Shown: positions 43,936 through 56,482, counted from the first letter of the stretch. The stretch: 64,000 bases of DNA from Diadema setosum (GCF_964275005.1 NW_027307652.1:434001-498000); one strand, 5' to 3'. The notes: generated by a model not told the origin, from the sequence alone. Numbers and translations: made by a program.

Positions 43936-44093
43936 GAGTGATCTTCCCCAAGAAAATTCTCACGGCTCACGGTTGCAAAAGAAGGACATCTCAAGGCTCC
44001 ACAACGACAAAGGGCACACTAACCAAGCTATATCAAGACCTAGTTCCTGCGAAGCCTCATCCAGAAGTTGCACCAAAGCTTACTGCTGGATAG
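43936..44093 (+). CDS. Candidate terminal exon in the large element
   Basis: The acceptor ctcagttcgttgcag ends at 43,935. Reading from 43,938 gives 51 open codons: VIFPKKILTAHGCKRRTSQG, then STTTKGTLTKLYQDLVPAK, ending VAPKLTAG and TAG 44,091-44,093. The Lys/Thr/Pro-rich sequence looks like a real protein C-terminus. AATAAA follows at 44,427-44,432. Family unknown. Confidence 0.4.
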
Positions 44094-44426
44094 TCTTGGA
44101 CAGTAGAAGTACAAGGACAGTTTTCAAAGCATGTGAAGTGTGCATGTATGCTCTCATGTCAGGACTGTTGGTTGCTAGATAATTTTTTTTTTTTTTTTTT
44201 GGATGCTGTTTTGTTCTGTTGTCCAGTGCTCCTGGTGTCACTTAAGTCCAAATTTGCATTAACTATACAAAGCTACAAATGATCATGTACATCAAACATG
44301 CACTAATATATGTACACTGTATTTAATTATCCAACTAATTCTTTGCAGGTGATATTGTTATAGTTTTAAATCATGTGACTGGCAATAAGCCATACCTACG
44401 TACAGTCAAGATGCTGCTCATGAAGC

Positions 44427-44432
44427 AATAAA
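44427..44432 (+). promoter_or_regulatory. Polyadenylation signal AATAAA
   Basis: AATAAA about 335 bp after the TAG of the candidate terminal exon, in the same orientation. Confidence 0.35.
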
Positions 44433-44674
44433 AAGCTACTTTTCAATCGTAACAGCAAAGTGAGCAAATGTGCATTCTTATGTCTTATTTGTTGACTGAG
44501 GTTCAGTAAGAGTACATTTTCTTCATTGATTTGTTTACATAAACCTACAGTTTTGCAACTGGAAATAATGTGATATTTGTATGATACTTTGACTTCTCAC
44601 ACCCAGCTGCTGAAAAATAACTTTTGAATGTATAATCATAATTGACTGTTTCTACCCTTGTGTACTTTCTTATT

Positions 44675-45129
44675 TTAAAGGTGCCTAGACCCGGTAGTTG
44701 CTGCAGCGCTTTTAGATGAGAGTGCCGATCACCATTAGCATTGATACAAAGACTGCCGAAATTGAGCTGTCGTCAACGGTAAAGCGCGTAGGTGTTGCTA
44801 GGTAATGTTGCCTTCATTGTCTTCTCTGCGTGTCAGACAGTCCGTAGAATTTGAATGCCAGGGTGCATGCTTCTTTGTTTGACTTCAGAGAAAAAAATAT
44901 TAAAGCTGTCATCATCAGCAGTGGATTGGACTTCTTCGGACTCATGGAAATGGATCAAAGCGTAAGCGCTAACGATAAAGAGGAGTCGATAGCATAGGTC
45001 TCTCAAGGAAGCTTGTGCCGTGCGCCGTGTACGCTAACGATAAAGAGGAGTCGATAGCATAGGTCTCGCAAGGAAGCTTGTGCCGTGCGCCGTGTACGCA
45101 AGCAAACCACCGGGTCTATGTGCCTTTAA
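44675..45129. mobile_element. TTAA-flanked MITE with AGGTGCCTAGACCCGG ends
   Basis: TTAA at 44,675-44,678 and 45,126-45,129 flank inverted ends AGGTGCCTAGACCCGGTAG and (inward from the right) AGGCACATAGACCCGGTGG. A TTAA target is usual for piggyBac and Kolobok elements. Inside, a 65-bp unit beginning cgctaacgataaagagg is tandemly duplicated (44,967-45,031 and 45,032-45,096). Confidence 0.65.
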
Positions 45130-45889
45130 ATGCTAATGACAGTACAGTCAACTCCAGTCAGTCCGTTTTGACTGAAAAAGCGCATCAAATTGGGCAATGT
45201 TTGACTTCTGCATGTTCAGAGGAATACACATGACTAGGCCATGAAAATTGGGACTTATTGGTTTCCTCAATTTGGCCATAGTGTATTCGATATACATGTA
45301 TGTTTTGGGGAGAGCTTTGGCGGTGTGAAAGTCAATGCTGGTAAGAGCATCGACCTACTCGTTGCTACATATAGCTTCTTTTATTAAACAGTGAATCAAT
45401 TAACACTTACAATCTGCACCCATCCACCAACACACACATGGAAGTCAGTTTTTAAATACAGCTGTACATATTTTTTAGACTATAGCTAGAAGGAAAATAA
45501 TAGAGAATTGGTTTTCTCCTGTTTCAGAGTCCAGGTTCATATACATGTTTACAAATGTACTGTATCACAATACATTTGTATAGGAATTGTAAGAATTATT
45601 ATTCTGCTCCAGGTAATTTACTGAAAATATTTTTATTTCATCACTTTATGTGAAGACTCTACTGTGCTATTTATTGATCATTATTCATCAAATAGCAAAG
45701 CATTTGTGGAAAAATATATTTCTCCAACCAATTTTCCCCATGGTTTCTCAAAGTACTTGTGAAATACAACTGTAGTTAAAAATACATTTTTCTGCGATAT
45801 TGCACTGTGGTTAAATAGTGGGTTTACTATGTACAATGGATCATGGTTGTATCGTGATTTGGGTTGTAATTCTGTGGTTTGGCAGCTGT
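45130..45889. other. Interior of the large element, no gene seen
   Basis: AT-rich DNA with short chance frames only. The right CCATGGTT array begins after it. Confidence 0.35.
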
Positions 45890-47010
45890 AAAACCATGTT
45901 TTCATCTTTTCCTAACCAAACTTTCACCTTTACCTAACCATGGTTTTACACTTCCTTAACCATGGTTTCACTTCTTCGTAACCATGGTTTGGGCACGGTA
46001 GAAACACAAGTTAGTGACCATGGTAAAACCACAGTAATGTCATGGTAAGTGCGTTCCAATTTACCACCTTTAAACCATGGTTACCATGGTTAACCCATGC
46101 TAAACCTATGGTTTAACCATGGCTACCATGGTTTAACCATAGTGCACCATTGTTTAAATATAGTTAAACTATGGTTAAACACTAGTGCACCATGGTTTGA
46201 CCATAATTAAACCATATTGCACTATGGTTAGACCATAAGTTTGCCATGGTTTCATCTTTTCTTAACCATAGTTTCACCATTTCCTAACCGTAGTTTCACC
46301 ATTTCCTAACCATGGTTTTACACTTCCTTTACCATGGTTTCACTTTTTCTTAACCATGGTTTTGGCTTGATAGAAACACAGTAGTGACCATGGTAATACC
46401 ACAGTAATGTCATGGTAAGTGCGTTCCAATTTACCACCTTTAAACCATGGTTACCATGGTTAACCCATGCTAAACCTATGGTTTAACCATGGCTACCATG
46501 GTTTAACCATAGTGCACCATTGTTTAAATATAGTTAAACTATGGTTAAACACTAGTGCACCATGGTTTGACCATAATTAAACCATATTGCACTATGGTTA
46601 AACCATAAGTTTGCCATGGTTTCATCTTTTCCTAACCATAGTTTCACCATTTCCTAACCATGGTTTCACACTTCCTTAACCATGGTTTTACTTTTTCTTA
46701 ACCATGGTTTTGGTACTGTAGAACCACAGTAGTGACCATGGTAATACCACAGTAATGTCATGGTAAGTGCGTTCCAATTTACCACCTTTAAACCATGATT
46801 ACCATGGTTAACCCATGCTAAACCTATGGTTTAACCGTAGATACCATGGTTTAACCATAGTGCACTATTGTTTAACTATTGTTAAACTATGGTTAGACAC
46901 TAGTGCACCATGGTTTGACCATAATTAAACCATATTGCACTATGGTTAAACCATGGATGGATCCAATGTAAAACCATGGTTATGCCTCATAGTCAAACCA
47001 TGGTATTTTT
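45890..47010. repeat. Right CCATGGTT subterminal array
   Basis: Dense CCATGGTT/AACCATGG motifs arranged in three ~345-370-bp tandem units; tgtcatggtaagtgcgttcc occurs near 46,036, 46,407 and 46,755. The units are nearly identical over long stretches, so amplification was recent. Confidence 0.88.
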
Positions 47011-48337
47011 TTACAAGGGTGTCAAATTTGACCAGTTTACGTGTTATCTCTATGGGAGAGCAGTTTTTCTGGCAGTGAAAATTGACATGACTCTCTTTTT
47101 CGAGCACTAGCTCACTTATGCTTCGGTGAATTTCTCTAAGATTTTAATATGTTGCAGCTGAGACTTTGGGCTATCGTGAATGTGGCCTTCATTTTTTCAT
47201 ACGGTATGGGGATCACGTCCAAAAACTTGGTTAAAAGCAAAGCCTATCTTCGATGTATTTTCATATTTCTTTCTTTTTCCAACTTTCTTTGCAATAACTC
47301 AAGAAAAAGATACTCTATCACCACCATATTTTGCACATGTTTAGTTCATGTCACGTACATTATTTCATAAAATAACAACTACTTCATCAGACGCCATCTT
47401 GGGTATGTAAATTAGGGTCAAAGGTCATAAATGTTTCATCCTGTATCTTGGTGAATACATGTACTATCTTCCACATATTTTGCACACGTAAAGACCGTGT
47501 TACAAGGATCATTTCACAAAATAACCACTTTTTGATCTGATGCCATCTTGTCTGTGCAGATCGGGGTCAAAGGTCATATGTACTTCTTTCTTTATCTTCG
47601 TTATGACGTGTTATCTCTATGGGAGGGAATTTTTCTAGATGTGAAAATTGACATGATTGTCTCTATCGAGCACTAGCTCACTTACCCTTCGGTGAACTTC
47701 TCCCAGATTTTAATATGTTGTAGCTGAGACTTTGCGCTATCGTACGTGTTCCCTTTGTTTTTCATATGGTGTCGGGATCACGTCCAAAAACGTGGTTGAA
47801 ATTAAAGATTATCTTCGATGTATTTTCATATTTCTTTCTTTTTCCAATGTTCTTTGCAATAACTCAAGAAAAATAGCCCCTATAAACCCCATATTTTGCA
47901 CATGTTTAGTTAATGTTACGTACATTATTTCATAAAGTAACAACTACTTGATCAGACACCATCTTGGGTATGTAAATAGGGTCAAAGGTCATAAATGTTT
48001 CATCCTGTATCTTGGTAAATACATGTCTTATCTTTCCCATATTCTGCAAACGCAAAGACCATGGTACAAGAATCATTTCACAAAATTACCACTTTTTGTT
48101 CAGATGCCATCTTGGGGGTGCAAAGTGGGGTCAAAGGTCAAATATACTTCATTCTGCATCTTTGTATAGTGTATACGGAATTCGGTACCCAAGATGGCAG
48201 GTCTGACTCCCTTTTCAAAATGAGAATCCAAGCATCACACGACCAATGTCCGTAATCTCAGGTGAAAACTCGAATCATTGATTTAAAAAAAAAATGGGAT
48301 CACCTAATTTGTCAGTCTTGACAAATTCCGAGTCTAG

Positions 48338-49696
48338 TTTGTCCTTTATTGGTCTTTGTTTCCATAAAATCTACATTTTTCCGTGTCACTGGATGTGAAA
48401 GGAATTGATTTCATTTTTCTGTGATTGACGGGACCAGGTCACAAGATTCAGTTTCAATTAAAAGAGAACAATCTTTAGGGATATTGTTAACGTAGTACTC
48501 TTCTCCGGCAAATCACACACACACAAATCAAACATCTGCAATTTCGAATTTCAGAAATTTAAAACATTTTTAGAATTAACCATTCGGAGGAGGGATAGAA
48601 AAGCCATCCATTTTCTGTCTTTCTGACTATTTTCTAAATTGCATTGAATGCTAAGCCATATTGCCCAGGGTAGTTGTTTTCACTGTTTCAGTGTTTGTCA
48701 CTTTAAAAGGAAGGGTAATGTGTTTTACTGTTTGGGGTGTTTCTGGTTTAATTCTTAGGACTAATAGATGTTTGAATGCATTTGGATTTCAGGGCCCCTT
48801 AAATGAGTATTCCAGCAGTTCTTATCAAATATATAATAAATTTATGTCCAAGGTTTCTATCTAAGACACGGTTGCTCCAGGAATACCAACGCAATGTGTA
48901 CATGGGTGCACATACAGATGACACCACAAATACGTACAATACGTACACATATAAGCGCACAGGCACGTATCATACACTAAAAACACACACACGTACTTCA
49001 CACACACACACACACACACTTTTTGTTTAGTAATCTTTATTTGATTTCTATTGTTTCACATAACAATTGCTGCGGGACCCGAAATACATACAACTTTGCA
49101 TTCAACACATAGAGTGACACGTGACTGCCAAACAAACAAACAAACAAATCAAAAACAAATCAAAAACAAACACCTTATGTGTGCACTTGGTAGGACAGTT
49201 ATAGCAGGTGCACTGATGTATACATTATTTAGTTGAGTCGGAAAGGGGGGGTTCCCATGCACCCCAAACATATATTTTTTAAATCTACTTCATCTAGACC
49301 AATTTTGTGCGTAGATTTCAAAAATACAATGTTAAAGGTACTAGCCCATAAACCTGCAGCAATTGGTCTCATAGTTAGCATGGAGTTTGGGTATGATTGC
49401 AGTAACACCTGTGCAAAATTTCGTTCCAATTAGTCCATTACTTTCATAAAAATAAATGAAAATGCACCGTATGCATGCGTATAACGTCCGCTATCTCCGG
49501 TCCACGTACGTACTACTTGCATGCGATACAATGTGTAAGTTACATGTACGTACTAGTAGCTAGCCCCGGAGATCGCGCCGCAAGGCGCGGTCCTGGCGGC
49601 TACCTCGCAGCTGAGCGGGAGCAAAAATCACTGCCACATTCAGGGCGACTTCACAAATAAAGCACGGCTAAATTTCTATCATAAACACAGTGACAA
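48338..49696. other. Spacer between oppositely oriented elements
   Basis: Low-copy DNA with an (AC)n tract at about 49,000-49,018 and an A/C-rich stretch (aaacaaacaaac) near 49,135. No supported coding exon was found. GC content rises near 49,560-49,620, without a gene I can identify. Confidence 0.4.
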
Positions 49697-51809
49697 CTAG
49701 ACCCGGAATTTGTCAAGACTGACAAATTAGGTGATCCGATCTTTTGAAAATCAATGATTTGAGTTTTGATCCCAATATAGGCATGACTATACAGGTTTCA
49801 TCTGTGTTTAGGGATATTGGTTGTGTGATGTTTGGATACTGATTTTGAAAAGGGAGTCAGGTCTGCCATCAATATTCATGACCATACAGGTTTCATCTGT
49901 GTTGACGGGACATTGGCCGTGTAATGTTTGGATTCTCATTTAGAAAAGGGAGTGAGACCTGCCATCTTTGGTACCGAATTCCGTATACACTAACGGAAAT
50001 ACAGAATGAAGTATATTTGACCTTTGACCTCACATTGCACACCCAAGATGACGTCTAAGCAAAAAAGTAATTATTTTATGAAATGATTCTTGTAACATGG
50101 TCTTTGCGTGTGCAAAATATGACAAAGATAGGACATGTATTCACCAAGATACAGGATGAAACATTTATGACATTTGACCCTAATTTACATACCCAAGATG
50201 GTGTCCGATCAAGTAGTTGTTATTTTATGAAATAATGTACGTGACATGTACTAAACATGTGCAAAATATGGGATTGATAGCCATTGTTGTTGTTCATCTA
50301 TTGCACAGAAAGTAGTATAAAGAAAGAAAAATAAAGCAAAAATTATGTTATTTTATAGAAATTTGAAGGAGAAGCAGAAAAAAAAATCAGAAAAAGATAA
50401 AGTAAGGAAAGGGAGATTAAGATTAACTAAAGAAAAGGAAGAAAAAGTGTTAAAAAAGATTTAAAAAAATATTGGCAGGGGTGAGCCTCGAACCAAGGAC
50501 CTTAGGATTACGAGTCAATGCGCTACGCAACGACCTATTTCATTCTCCATAGGCCCTGTGTATTAAGCAAAATGACGCTGCATCGAAGCCTCGTGCCATT
50601 TTCAACCAAGTTTTTCGACGTGATGCCGACATTGTATGAAGAAATGGATGGCACATTGACGATAGCCCAAAGTCTCAGCTACAACATACTAACATCTGGG
50701 AGAAATTCACCGAAGCATAAGTGAGCTAGTGCTCGAAAAAGAGAGTCATGTCAATTTTCACTGCCAGAAAAACTGCTCTCCCATAGAGATAACACGTAAA
50801 CTGGTCAAATCTTACAAGGATACTTTCAATCCATTTTTACGAGGCGATAACGTCATCCAATCAAAATGTTGTTTTACATTAATGAAAGAACATTTAATAA
50901 GCTACAACATATCGAAATCTGGGTGAAAATAGGCAAAGGATAAGTGAGATACGCTCGAGTGAACTTGTAATTTAATGACGCCATTTTGAAAATTTACTCT
51001 TTTTATTTTATTAAGAAATTTGATATCTTTTAATCATTTTTCCAGCATCGCCACCAATGAAATGACATGTACAACTCATCAGCTTTCAAAATATGTAAAG
51101 AAAATTGGGGGTCACCGTCCATCCTGACGAGTAAAATCGGATTTAAAATTGGCGGTTTTTTGGCATTGTTGCACTGTATATCGCCATTGACGCGCGCGCG
51201 GAATTTCAACTTTGACGGGCCCGTATGACGTCATATTGAGTCGGATTGACTTGAAACTTGGTAGACATATTCCTTGACATTTCAGACAGCCGATAAGTGT
51301 GAAAAAACGGGAAATTTCTATTGCATATGAGCTGTGCGTGCGTATATGCGCGCGCGCGTACGCGTCCGTATTTTTTTTTCAATTTTTCAAAAAATGCTCT
51401 AAATGGTCTGAAATGTGTGCAAAAAGAATTTGAGCTCGATTTGAGCATACAAATATTTTAAGGTACAGATGAATTTTGAGAATATGAGTAGAATGCCCTT
51501 GACTTGAAATATATGTGACGTAAATTTCATTGAAAAATTCCATTCCATTAATGAGATATGATTGAGAATGTGTTTTCATATAATGACCTCATAGTGACGT
51601 CACGGTCGACTGATCACTTTGATTTTAGTTCAATTGCCGTGTTTGGGAGACGATACATATATGGTATAAGTTTAAAATTGATAGGAAGAGGACTTTCTGC
51701 GCTAATCGATGCACAACTTTTGGGGAGAAATAAGAAAAAGAAGAAGAAGGAGAAGAAAGAATCCGTACAAAAACAGAAGGTGATCCGAGAGGATACTCGG
51801 ATCACCTAA
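49697..51809 (-). mobile_element. Rolling-circle-like element U10, both ends present
   Basis: On the minus strand. The 3' CTAG is at 49,697-49,700, with the hairpin and CGGATCACCTA just inside. The 5' end TTAGGTGATCCGAG is at 51,809. One of the paired CRE motifs is mutated (TGACCTCA near 51,584) and the other is intact. It includes a copy of the tRNA-like insert. Confidence 0.75.
50330..50600 (-). mobile_element. tRNA-like SINE inserted in U10
   Basis: Counterpart of the insert at 32,014-32,270 on the other strand. The tRNA-like part is about 50,474-50,535 (GCATTGACTCGTAATCC, with a B-box-like GGTTCGAGGCT). It sits at the same module position, so the two elements probably share one insertion event by descent. 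Confidence 0.5.
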
Positions 51810-51955
51810 TTAATACATTACCTTTTCGACTTGGTTTTTCTCACCCATTTATCTAGAAACTGCAAAATTTTCTACATTTTTTTTAGGAGTAATAAGCGGC
51901 CTGCCCTAGTGCAACAGTGGAGAGACTTGCTGCTATAGCCATTAGTACCGACGCA

Positions 51956-52375
51956 TTAAGGGCCGTTTACACTGGAGCGGTTTTGCGGCAGCGGCAGCGG
52001 TGCACCGCAAAAATCCCTCGCGTGTTGTACATGTACGACCGTTCACACTGGAGCGGTAGCAGCGACTTTTCAGAGCGGCAACCGCAAGCGGTTTTCTCGA
52101 ATCGCTCTGCTGAGCGATTTTTCTTGTCTGCCGCTGCGGCGAGGTTGCTATTGACCAATCAACATAGAGTATATTTTTTGACGTTGTTTTGTGGGCGGAG
52201 TCATAAACTTTTGCTTGAAAAAGAGTCTCGCGAAGGTACAACACGTCGATCGAAGACCTGAATGAAGACGTCCAGAAAAGACAACTTTTGTACAATAAAC
52301 TCAGTTATGTTCACAAAAATGCTCCTGAGGAAAATATCGAATTGGAGACCATTGGTGATGAAATCGGGCTAAATG
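51956..52375 (+). mobile_element. Fragment of a PIF/Harbinger-like transposon
   Basis: TAA followed by GGGCCGTTTACACTGGAGCG is the kind of end and 3-bp target seen in PIF/Harbinger elements. The next ~200 bp contain several short GCGG/CCGC dyads. No matching right end was found in the following kilobase, so the copy is probably truncated. The downstream frame resembles a MADF domain. Confidence 0.45.
52219..52375 (+). CDS. MADF-like domain exon remnant
   Basis: An open frame without an ATG reads YNTSIEDLNEDVQKRQLLYN, then KLSYVHKNAPEENIELETIG, then DEIGLN, and ends at a consensus donor G/GTAAGT (52,376). The spacing of the V..R..LY, Y..K and IG.E.GL features matches the N-terminal half of a MADF DNA-binding domain, found in Harbinger accessory proteins and in host regulators. 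The missing start codon suggests decay. No continuing exon was found. Confidence 0.4.
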
Positions 52376-52376
52376 G

Positions 52377-52864
52377 TAAGTTGCTCGTTTGGATTTCTCA
52401 AGGTTTTGCCATTTGTTTTGACCCGTGACGGCGGTCACTCTCTTGCAGAGGCTACATTGCAGATTGTAACTTTCCACGTATTTTGCCATAGACGCAGACT
52501 CGCCAGCGAAAGAAAGCAGTCTATCAATATCACAGTCCCATATACGCCTATCTATGTCTGATATAGTATTCTGCCAACATGGTACTGAAGCCTTGATGTC
52601 TACAGTAGATCTAGAACTACGTCCATAGGAGCACTCCTACTGTCCGACTAGTCCCACTACCTCTTTGTCACACAACTACTAATGACCAGTAATGTATGGG
52701 GTCCATAGATGGGTAGGGCTTCCCATAAATGGACCACATAATATGGTCGATTGTAAACCGGTACTAGCGGTAGGGCCTAGGGCTAGTACCTTAGATCCTC
52801 ATGTATATATGTAGATTTATTAAAAAGAAAAGTTACGTATGCGTAGACAACCTATTTATAATAA
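52377..52864. other. Spacer, nothing recognised
   Basis: Low-copy DNA between the Harbinger-like remnant and element U11. No coding exon or repeat end was seen. Confidence 0.4.
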
Positions 52865-55508
52865 CTAGACTCGGAATTTGTCAAGACTGACAAATTAGGT
52901 GATCTGATTTTTTTTTTTTTTTTAATCAATGATTCGAGTTTTCACCTGAGATTAGGGACATTGGTCGTGTGATGTTTGGATTCTCATTTTGAAAAGAGAG
53001 TCAGACCTGCCATCTTGGGTACCGAATTCCGTATACACTATCAAAGAAGCAGAATGAACTATATTTGACCTTTGACCCCACTTTGCACCCCCAAGATGGC
53101 ATCTGAGCAAAAAGTGGTTATTTTGTGATATGATCCTTGTCACATGGTCTTTACGTGTGCAAAATATGGGAAAGATAGGACATGTATTCACCAAGATGCA
53201 GGATGAAACATTTATGACCTTTGACCCTACTTTACATTACCAAGATGGCATCCGATCAAGTAGTTGTTATTTTATGAAATAATGAACGTGACATGAACTA
53301 AGCATGTACAAAATATGGTGTTGATAGGGTATGTTTTTCTTGAGTTATTGCAAAGAAAGTTGCAGAAAGAAAATATTTCAATACAACGAATATAAGCTTT
53401 AATTTCAACCACGTTTATTGACGTGATCCCGACATCGTATGAATAAACGAAGGGCATAAAAACGAAATGCACATTACGATAGCCCAAAGATATGGCAAAG
53501 ATATTACATGTATTCACCAAGATACAAAATACAACATTTATGACCTTTGACCCTTATTTACATACCCAAGATATTGTCCAATCAAGTAGTTGTTATTTCA
53601 TGAAATAATGTACGTGACATGAACTAAACATGTGCAAAATATGGGGGTGATAGGGCGTGTTTTTCTTGAGTTATTGCAAAGAAAGTTGCAGAAAGAAAGA
53701 AATATCTAAATACATCGAAGATAAGCTTTAACTTCAACCAAGATTTTTAACGTGATTCCGACATCGTATGAATAAACGAAGGGCATATAACAATAGCGCA
53801 AAGTCTCAGCTACAACATACTAAAATCTGGGAGAAATTCTCCGAAGGGTAAGTGAACTAGTGCTCGATAAAGACGATCATGTCAATTTTCACATTGAAAA
53901 AAATTCCGTCCCATAGAGATAACACGTCATAACGAAGATACAGAAAGAAGTACATATGACATTTGACCCCAATTTGCACAGACAAGATGGCATCTGAGCA
54001 AAAAGTGGTTATTTTGTGAAATGATCCTTGTAACATGGTCTTTACGTGTGCAAAATATGACAAAGATAGGACATGTATTCATCAAGGTACAGGATGAAAC
54101 ATCTATGACTTTTGACCCTAATTTACATACCCAAGATGGAGTCTGATCAAGTAGTTGTTATTTTATGAAATAATGTACGTGACATGAACTATGCGCTATG
54201 CAATGACCTATTTCATGCTCCATAGGCCCTGTGTATTAAGCAAAATGACGCTGCATCGAAGCCACGTGCCATTTTTCAATCAAGTTTATCGACGTGATGC
54301 CGACGTCGTATGAAAAAATGGATGGCACAGTGACGATAGCCCAAAGTCTCAGCTACAACATATTAAAATCTGGGAGAAATTCACCGAAGCATAAGTGAGC
54401 TAGTGCTCGAAAAAGTCAGTCATGTCAATTTTCCTTTCCAGAAAAACTGCACTCCCATAGAGATAACACGTAAACTGGTCAAATTCGACAAGGTTACTTT
54501 CAATTCATTTTTATGAGGTCATGCTGTCATTTAATCAAAATTGTGTTATTACATAACTGATAGAGTATTAAATAAGCTACAGCATACTGAAATCTGGGTG
54601 AAAATTGACTAAGGATAAGTGAGATACGCTCGACAAAACTTGAAATTTGATGACGTCATTTTGAAAATTTACTTTTTTTGATTTATTAAGAAATTTGATA
54701 TCTTTTCATCATTTTTTCAGCATTGCCAACCCATGAAATGACATGTTCAACTCATCAGTTTTCAAAATATGTCAAGAAAATGGGGGGTCACCGTCCATCC
54801 TGGCGAGTAAACTCGGATTTAAAATTGGCGGTTTTTTGGCATTGTTGCACTGTATATCGCCATTGACGCGCGCGCGGAATTTCAACTTTGACGGGCCCGT
54901 ATGACGTCATTTAGAGTCGGATTGACTTGAAACTTGGTAGAAATATTCCTTGACATTTCAGGCATCCGATCTGTGTAAAAAAGTGGGAATTTCAATTGCA
55001 TATGAGCTGTACGTGCGTATATGCGCACGCGCGTACCCGTCCGTCCAATTTTTTTCAATTTTTCAAAAAGTGCTCTAAATGGTCTGAAACGTGTGCAAAC
55101 AAATTTTGAGCTCGATTTGAGCATACAAATATTTCAACGCGCGCGTACGCGCGCGTTTTGAGATGAAAATGAAGTTTGAGAATATGAGTAGAATCCACTT
55201 GACTTGAAATATATGTGACGTAAATTTCATTGAAATATTCCATTCCATTAATGAGATATGCATGAAAATGTGTTTTCATATAATGACGTCATAGTGACGT
55301 CACGGTCGACTGATCACTATGATTTTACTTGCGCTGTCGTCTTTGCGACATGATACATATATGGTAAAAGTTTGACATTGATAGGCAATTCACTTTCTGA
55401 GCTAACCTCTGCACAACTTTTGAGGAGAAATAAAGAAAGAAACAAAGAAAGAAGAAAGATTCCGTACAGATACAGAAGGTGATCCGAGAGGATACTCGGA
55501 TCACCTAA
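52865..55508 (-). mobile_element. Rolling-circle-like element U11, both ends present
   Basis: On the minus strand. CTAG is at 52,865-52,868 and TTAGGTGATCCGAG ends at 55,508. Both CRE motifs are intact near 55,283-55,302. It contains a remnant of the tRNA-like insert at 54,188-54,275. The number of internal modules differs from U10, showing expansion or contraction of the internal tandem units. Confidence 0.75.
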
Positions 55509-56482
55509 TTAAGCTTCTTTGCTAACGTTATATTTATTTGATATCATAGAGTATTTTTTAATTATTTCTAATAAAATTAAAATAACGTAGGCCTGGGCCC
55601 TAGGGAAAATTATGGAAATAAAGTAGCCCACTTCATAACATTTTTTTTTTTTGAATTAGGGCTAACGTTACTTTAATTAAAAAGTAAAGATTTGGCGTAA
55701 ATTACGGGGAATGATAAATGGCAAATAAATTCAGATAACAATAACAATTAACAACAACAAAGACAGCTAGCCTCTGGGCGTGGTACTCTGATAGTGGTGT
55801 CTACTGTTAACGTAAATAGTTCTATTAACAGTTAGACTCTAGTCTAGAGTTTCTAGGCCTAGACCCTAAAAGGTATTATGTTCTGGGTATTGACTCTGCC
55901 TCTAGGCTCTAGGCCTATAGGCCCAGATGTAGGTCACGTTAGCCCGACCAGACGCTGTTAGTACACTACCTACAGCGACTGGGCTGTGTATAGTTAGGTC
56001 ACGTACTACGTACAATGTAGGTGTTTTTGTACTGCCATACTGCCACCACACTGGTATAGTATTATGTTCTGGGTACTGACTCTGCCTCTATAGGCCTAGA
56101 TGTAGGTCACGTACTACGTACAATGCAGGTGTTTTTGTACTGCCATTATGCCACCGCACTGGTATAAATGCATACACATAACCACATTTTGCAACTTTGT
56201 CCATTGGCATGACAAAGACTATAAATTTACTTGAATTTACTCGCGTTCAGTCTCGCATCATCAGACAGGCAGTGAAGTAGGACTGATTTATCTTGTTAGA
56301 AAGTGAATCAAATCCTCTCAGGCCGAGTCTGACCAAGTTAAAGGTAATGTTTTAAAATTACTTTAACTGTAGCCTAACTGTACTGTAGCTGGTAAGCATG
56401 TGCATTATCTTGTCTTGCCTTTCCAAAGATGTCCACATTTCCCACAATCAATAGACTTGGACAGTTTCTTCAATGTATGGTA
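55509..56482. repeat. AT-rich spacer with a local tandem duplication
   Basis: A ~110-bp unit is duplicated: tactacgtacaatgTaggtg near 56,006 and tactacgtacaatgCaggtg near 56,114; attatgttctgggta recurs as well. The stretch around 55,940-55,990 (minus strand cccagtcgctgta, aacagcgtctggtcgggcta) matches DNA flanking the MITE at 40,080-40,715. Confidence 0.55.

Larger units (their letters stand above)
37341..47019. mobile_element. 9.68-kb TIR element with CCATGGTT arrays, superfamily unknown
   Basis: The terminal inverted repeats are CCCTTATAAAAAAAACC at the left and CCCTTGTAAAAAAATACC read inward from the right. Comparison with U2 (aatcttgtcaaatttg at about 14,418) shows a precise insertion with at most one base (T) duplicated. 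Both ends carry kilobase-long arrays of CCATGGTT, as in elements with many subterminal transposase sites. The ~7-kb interior holds candidate exons, two MITEs and a tandem duplication, but no transposase domain I can recognise. The element may be non-autonomous with captured DNA, or its transposase may be split into small exons. Confidence 0.65.
36320..48337 (+). mobile_element. Rolling-circle-like element U9, split by a 9.7-kb element
   Basis: Present as 36,320-37,340 and 47,020-48,337, with the complete 5' hairpin end and the 3' end CTAG 48,334-48,337. It is the paralogue of U2. The LINE found in U2 is absent here: tacgtgttatctctatggg at about 47,038-47,056 is uninterrupted. Confidence 0.75.

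Noticed and set aside
52263..52372. Short ATG-initiated frame starting MKTSRKDNF
   Set aside because: It overlaps the MADF-like frame in another register and shows no family resemblance.
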